8,713 bases of DNA from an uncultured Bacteriovorax sp. GTDB taxonomy: Bacteria > Bdellovibrionota > Bacteriovoracia > Bacteriovoracales > Bacteriovoracaceae. A model generated the notes under the pieces. That model did not search any database. It was given only the letters and a program-made list of their open reading frames with translations, and was not told where the DNA came from. Made by a program: the position numbers and the translations under genes. The stretch's first letter is position 1, and every line of letters begins with the position of its first letter. The DNA is taken from the NCBI GenBank assembly GCA_946482295.1, contig CAMLRB010000145.1:1-8713 (forward strand). Reading direction: 5' to 3'. This document shows, piece after piece, positions 6,010 through 8,713 of the stretch.

Positions 6010-6026
6010 TCATGACAAAGTCATGA
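6010..6026 (+). promoter_or_regulatory. Perfect palindrome at the transcription start region, candidate operator
   Basis: TCATGAC-AAA-GTCATGA is a perfect inverted repeat with 7-bp arms and a 3-bp spacer, beginning 1 bp after the -10 box. A repressor dimer bound here would block initiation of the fusion gene. A further half-like copy, AGTCAT, occurs at 5993-5998 just upstream of the -10. It is too short and lacks a T-run to be a terminator. The cognate regulator is not in the window. Confidence 0.5.
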
Positions 6027-6078
6027 AAAAGGTGAATCATTAGAGAGCATAATCTTTTTGTTTCTCTGAGGTTTTTTT

Positions 6079-8682
6079 ATGAGTGTGACAATTACTCGAA
6101 ATCCAAATTTATCATTGGCCCCTAATCCAGTTCAATACGAGCATCAGTTAAAAAAAGTTTTTGGTGATTCATGGTGGACAGGACTTGCACCAGAAGAGTG
6201 TGCAGGCTTTGACCGTGAACGCCAGTGTCTGACGGCACTACCACTTCTTAATCTCGACATTTGTACACGTGAAGACATTCTCGCTTACTTCAATAATTCA
6301 TGGACTCTTACGGAACTTCTCTTTCAATCACTCAAAGTTGAAGAGGCCTACAAACGTCCTCCGTATCATGAACTTCGTCATCCCCTTATTTTTTATTATG
6401 GTCACCCTGCTGTTCTTTATTTAAATAAATTGAGAGTCGCAGGCCTTCGCAAAGATCCGATCAACATCTATCTGGAAAAAGTTTTAGAAACAGGTGTAGA
6501 TGAAATGAGTTGGGATGACATGTCCAAAAATGAAATGGACTGGCCGTCTGTTCGCGCCGTTCATGAATACCGAAAACAAGTATATGACATCGTCGTTGAT
6601 GTTATTAAAAATCATCCAGACCTTGATAAAAAAGGGCAGGGACGTTTCCTTAAGAATTCTCCATGGTGGTCATTATGGATGGGAATGGAACATGAAAAAA
6701 TTCACTTTGAAACTTCCAGTGTTCTCATGCGTGAATTGCCCGTTGAATATTTAGAAACACCGAAATTTTGGGTTCCCCTTCATCCATCATCTTGTGAAAC
6801 AACTTTCAAAGACGTTTCAAACACATGGAAAAAATCTCCCGCGAAAAAAGTGAAAATCGGCAAGCCCGATGTCACACCTTCTTTTGGTTGGGATAATGAA
6901 TATGGTGAGCGTATTGTTGACGTTAAAGAATTTCAATATAGCTCGCACCAAATTACTAATCGAGAGTATTACGATTTCGTCGCAAGCGGTGGATACATTC
7001 AGGATAAATACTGGCTGCCTGAAGGAAAAGAGTGGAGACGTTTCAGAAATACAAAGCGTCCTACATTTTGGGTAGCAACTGGACCGGAAGGTTCTCACGA
7101 ATATTCACTTCGTACTCTATTCACAATCATTCCTATGCCTTGGTCGTGGCCCGCTGAAGTTAATTATCATGAAGCTCAAGCTTACATTCATTGGAAAGAA
7201 GAAAAAGATAACAGCTCATTGAAGTATCGATTGCTGACTGAAGCTGAATTTGTTTCCTTAACTGATAGAAAAGCAGATCCTGTCCTACAAAAGAAAACTT
7301 ATAGCGGCGATGTATTTGTCCAAAAAAATCTGGAAGAAATGTACGCGGCCAATTTTAATTTTCTTTGGTCTTCTCCTAAAAATGCCAATGAAGAACTTTA
7401 TGGAAATACCTGGCACTGGTTGGAAGATCAGTTTAATCCACTTGATGGATTTACCGTTCACCCTTATTACGATGATTTTTCGACACCATGTTTTGATGGA
7501 AAACATCAAATGATTCGCGGAGGGTCGTTTATGAGCTGCGGGCATGAAGCCAGCACTTATGCTCGTTTTCATTTCCGTCCTCATTTTTACCAGCATTCAG
7601 GCTTCAGGATAGCGGCCACCTTAGATGGAACTCCTGATAATGGTGCTTGTTTACTTCTAAAATCTAAAGACTACATTCACTCTCGAAGAAGAAACGTTCT
7701 CGATCAAATGGAAGGAAAAAGTGATTGGTGGAAAAAAATTGATCAGCCACTGGAAATGAGTGATGAAGAAATGCAGGAAGTCTTCGATCAAACGGCCAAT
7801 GAAGTTTTAAAGTATATGAAGGCGCTACCTGCCAAATCACCAATGGGAGAAGCACATGATCCCACAACGAATAGTTTGAAGAAAAACTTCACTCTTCCCT
7901 ATCAAACAACAAAAAATTTTCCGGCACGTGCTGAAAATTATGCAGAACTTTTAAAAACTGTTGTTCAAGACCTTGCTCCATATTCCCAAATACCAGGTCA
8001 TCCAGGATTTGCGGCCTACGTTGCTGGAGCAGGTAACTTTATTTCAAATACTGCTCAACTTATTGCTCAAACATTGAATCCTTTTACTGGTCACTACATG
8101 ATGGCCCCAGGTTTAGTCACACTTGAAATGGAAGTCATTAAATGGTTCCAGATACTAGTAGGCTATGATGATCAGACTTCGCAGGGCTTTCTCACATCGG
8201 GAAGTTCGCTTGCTACTCTCAGTGCACTTTCTATGGCCCGCAAAGAAAAAGTTGAAGGACATGATTATTCAAAAGTGACCGGTTACACATCCGCTGATTC
8301 TCATCACTGTATTGCAAAAGCATGGGTGACTCTCGGATTTAAAAAAGAAAATCTAAGACTCATCGAAACTAAAAATTTCAAAATGAACACAGTTCTTCTC
8401 AAAGAAAAAATTGAAGAAGATAAAGCTCGCGGTTTTAAACCTTTTCTCATGGTTGCAACTTTAGGATCAACGAAAACGGGATGTATTGATCCCGTTAAAG
8501 AAATGGTTGAACTCGCTAAGACTTTTGGAATGTGGTTGCATGCGGACGGGGCTTACGGTGCTCTTTTCATGCTTACAGAAAAAGGAAAAAATTTACTTAA
8601 AGGAATTGAAGCTGCTGATTCGATCGCCTTAGATCCTCATAAGGCCTTATCGATTCCTTATGGACGGGATGTTTACTTGTAA
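6079..8682 (+). CDS. ovoA: OvoA-type 5-histidylcysteine sulfoxide synthase fused to a group II PLP decarboxylase-like domain (frame broken near the end)
   Basis: The frame gives 867 residues. Residues about 75-215 are the DinB-like part of OvoA, with R-H-P-L-I-F-Y-Y-G-H-P (100-110), V-D-E-M-S-W-D-D-M (140-148) and the iron motif H205-E-K-I-H209-F-E211. Residues about 260-515 are the FGE/sulfatase-modifying-factor part, with H-P-Y-Y-D-D-F-S-T-P-C-F-D-G (461-474), I-R-G-G-S-F (479-484) and Q-H-S-G-F-R (505-510). Together they match OvoA, which joins cysteine sulfur to C5 of histidine using O2. OvoA normally continues into a SAM methyltransferase. Here, from about 560, there is instead a fold-type I PLP domain: H-P-G-F at 641-644, T-S-G-S-S at 706-710, stacking H742, H-A-D-G-A-Y-G at 821-827, and Schiff-base K855 in L-D-P-H-K. 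The ribosome site is GAGG (6068-6071). The stop at 8680-8682 follows a probable one-base deletion; intact members would run about 120-200 residues further. The PLP domain could be a C-S lyase in place of OvoB, or a decarboxylase. Confidence 0.88.
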   Translation: MSVTITRNPNLSLAPNPVQYEHQLKKVFGDSWWTGLAPEECAGFDRERQCLTALPLLNLDICTREDILAYFNNSWTLTELLFQSLKVEEAYKRPPYHELRHPLIFYYGHPAVLYLNKLRVAGLRKDPINIYLEKVLETGVDEMSWDDMSKNEMDWPSVRAVHEYRKQVYDIVVDVIKNHPDLDKKGQGRFLKNSPWWSLWMGMEHEKIHFETSSVLMRELPVEYLETPKFWVPLHPSSCETTFKDVSNTWKKSPAKKVKIGKPDVTPSFGWDNEYGERIVDVKEFQYSSHQITNREYYDFVASGGYIQDKYWLPEGKEWRRFRNTKRPTFWVATGPEGSHEYSLRTLFTIIPMPWSWPAEVNYHEAQAYIHWKEEKDNSSLKYRLLTEAEFVSLTDRKADPVLQKKTYSGDVFVQKNLEEMYAANFNFLWSSPKNANEELYGNTWHWLEDQFNPLDGFTVHPYYDDFSTPCFDGKHQMIRGGSFMSCGHEASTYARFHFRPHFYQHSGFRIAATLDGTPDNGACLLLKSKDYIHSRRRNVLDQMEGKSDWWKKIDQPLEMSDEEMQEVFDQTANEVLKYMKALPAKSPMGEAHDPTTNSLKKNFTLPYQTTKNFPARAENYAELLKTVVQDLAPYSQIPGHPGFAAYVAGAGNFISNTAQLIAQTLNPFTGHYMMAPGLVTLEMEVIKWFQILVGYDDQTSQGFLTSGSSLATLSALSMARKEKVEGHDYSKVTGYTSADSHHCIAKAWVTLGFKKENLRLIETKNFKMNTVLLKEKIEEDKARGFKPFLMVATLGSTKTGCIDPVKEMVELAKTFGMWLHADGAYGALFMLTEKGKNLLKGIEAADSIALDPHKALSIPYGRDVYL

Positions 8683-8713
8683 AAAATAAAGATCATATGT
8701 TCTTTGATTATCT
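8664..8713 (+). other. Continuation of the PLP domain in the neighbouring frame (runs off the window)
   Basis: Reading from 8664 (ACG GGA TGT TTA CTT GTA) gives T-G-C-L-L-V-K-N-K-D-H-M-F-F-D-Y, open to the last base. Joined to the preceding S-I-P-Y-G this restores the P-Y-G-T-G-C-L-L-V-K pattern that follows the PLP lysine block in group II decarboxylases. In the original frame the same bases give R-D-V-Y-L and a stop. The join needs one extra base, most simply a second A between G8663 and C8665 (GGAACGGG instead of GGACGGG). Confidence 0.85.

Noticed and set aside
6012..6051. Very short ORFs (4 and 6 codons) between the palindrome and the fusion gene
   Set aside because: No ribosome site, trivial length, and the first lies within the palindrome; no support for a leader peptide.
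8659..8690. Programmed -1 frameshift in the fusion gene
   Set aside because: Reading A8664 twice would restore the frame, but TATGGACGGG is not a slippery heptamer and no stimulatory structure can be judged this close to the edge. A one-base deletion or sequence error is simpler.
1..8713. tRNA, rRNA, CRISPR arrays, insertion sequences, attachment sites
   Set aside because: No cloverleaf, direct-repeat array, transposase motif or terminal repeat was seen on either strand.

Overview
The window (8,713 bp) is gene-dense, moderately AT-rich DNA with short intergenic gaps, Sec-type signal peptides and GAGG/GGAG ribosome binding sites. It looks like chromosomal DNA of a Gram-negative bacterium. The gene mix (OvoA-type enzyme, periplasmic PQQ sugar dehydrogenase, CxxCxxxCC cysteine-cluster proteins) and the codon style remind me of Bdellovibrionota, perhaps Bacteriovoracales. 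That is an impression, not something shown by a marker gene.

Layout. (1) The left edge (1-177, minus) is the N-terminal part of a YkgJ-like CxxCxxxCC protein. (2) The next 212 bp (178-389) hold a putative promoter and a long leader for mgtE. The leader contains a 20-codon ORF with a good ribosome site, whose product starts M-D-E-D-P, then a potential hairpin and a C-rich, G-poor tract. The layout resembles the MgtL leader peptide/Rho leader of enterobacterial mgtA, although the gene downstream is the unrelated transporter mgtE. (3) mgtE (390-1715, plus) is a complete CBS-gated Mg2+ channel. (4) Convergent to it and overlapping its end is a minus-strand pair: an eight-cysteine YkgJ-like protein (3169-2576) translationally overlapped with an EamA/DMT permease (2583-1687). 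(5) A 66-bp divergent promoter region separates this pair from a plus-strand run of three tightly spaced genes: AlkC-type DNA glycosylase (3236-4342), an unrecognised secreted four-cysteine protein (4355-4906), and a periplasmic PQQ-dependent aldose dehydrogenase (4910-5965). (6) A 113-bp gap carries a -10 box and a perfect 7-bp-arm palindrome just downstream of it. (7) It leads into a long gene (6079 to beyond the window) that fuses a complete OvoA-type 5-histidylcysteine sulfoxide synthase to a group II PLP-dependent decarboxylase-like domain, in place of the usual OvoA methyltransferase.

How they may work together. The fused enzyme suggests a one-protein route to a thiol-histidine derivative: OvoA forms the C-S bond from cysteine and histidine, and the PLP domain cleaves or decarboxylates the product. 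Its reading frame is closed by an apparent one-base deletion at about 8662-8667. Reading on in the neighbouring frame restores the expected family sequence (YGTGCLLVK-like) to the end of the window, so the stop at 8680-8682 is probably a sequencing error or a recent mutation. AlkC, the thiol pathway and the periplasmic oxidoreductase could all be stress functions, but nothing in the sequence ties the regions into one system.

The observations most worth following are the OvoA-PLP fusion, its frameshift, the candidate Mg2+-sensing leader ORF before mgtE, and the palindrome at the fusion gene's promoter.
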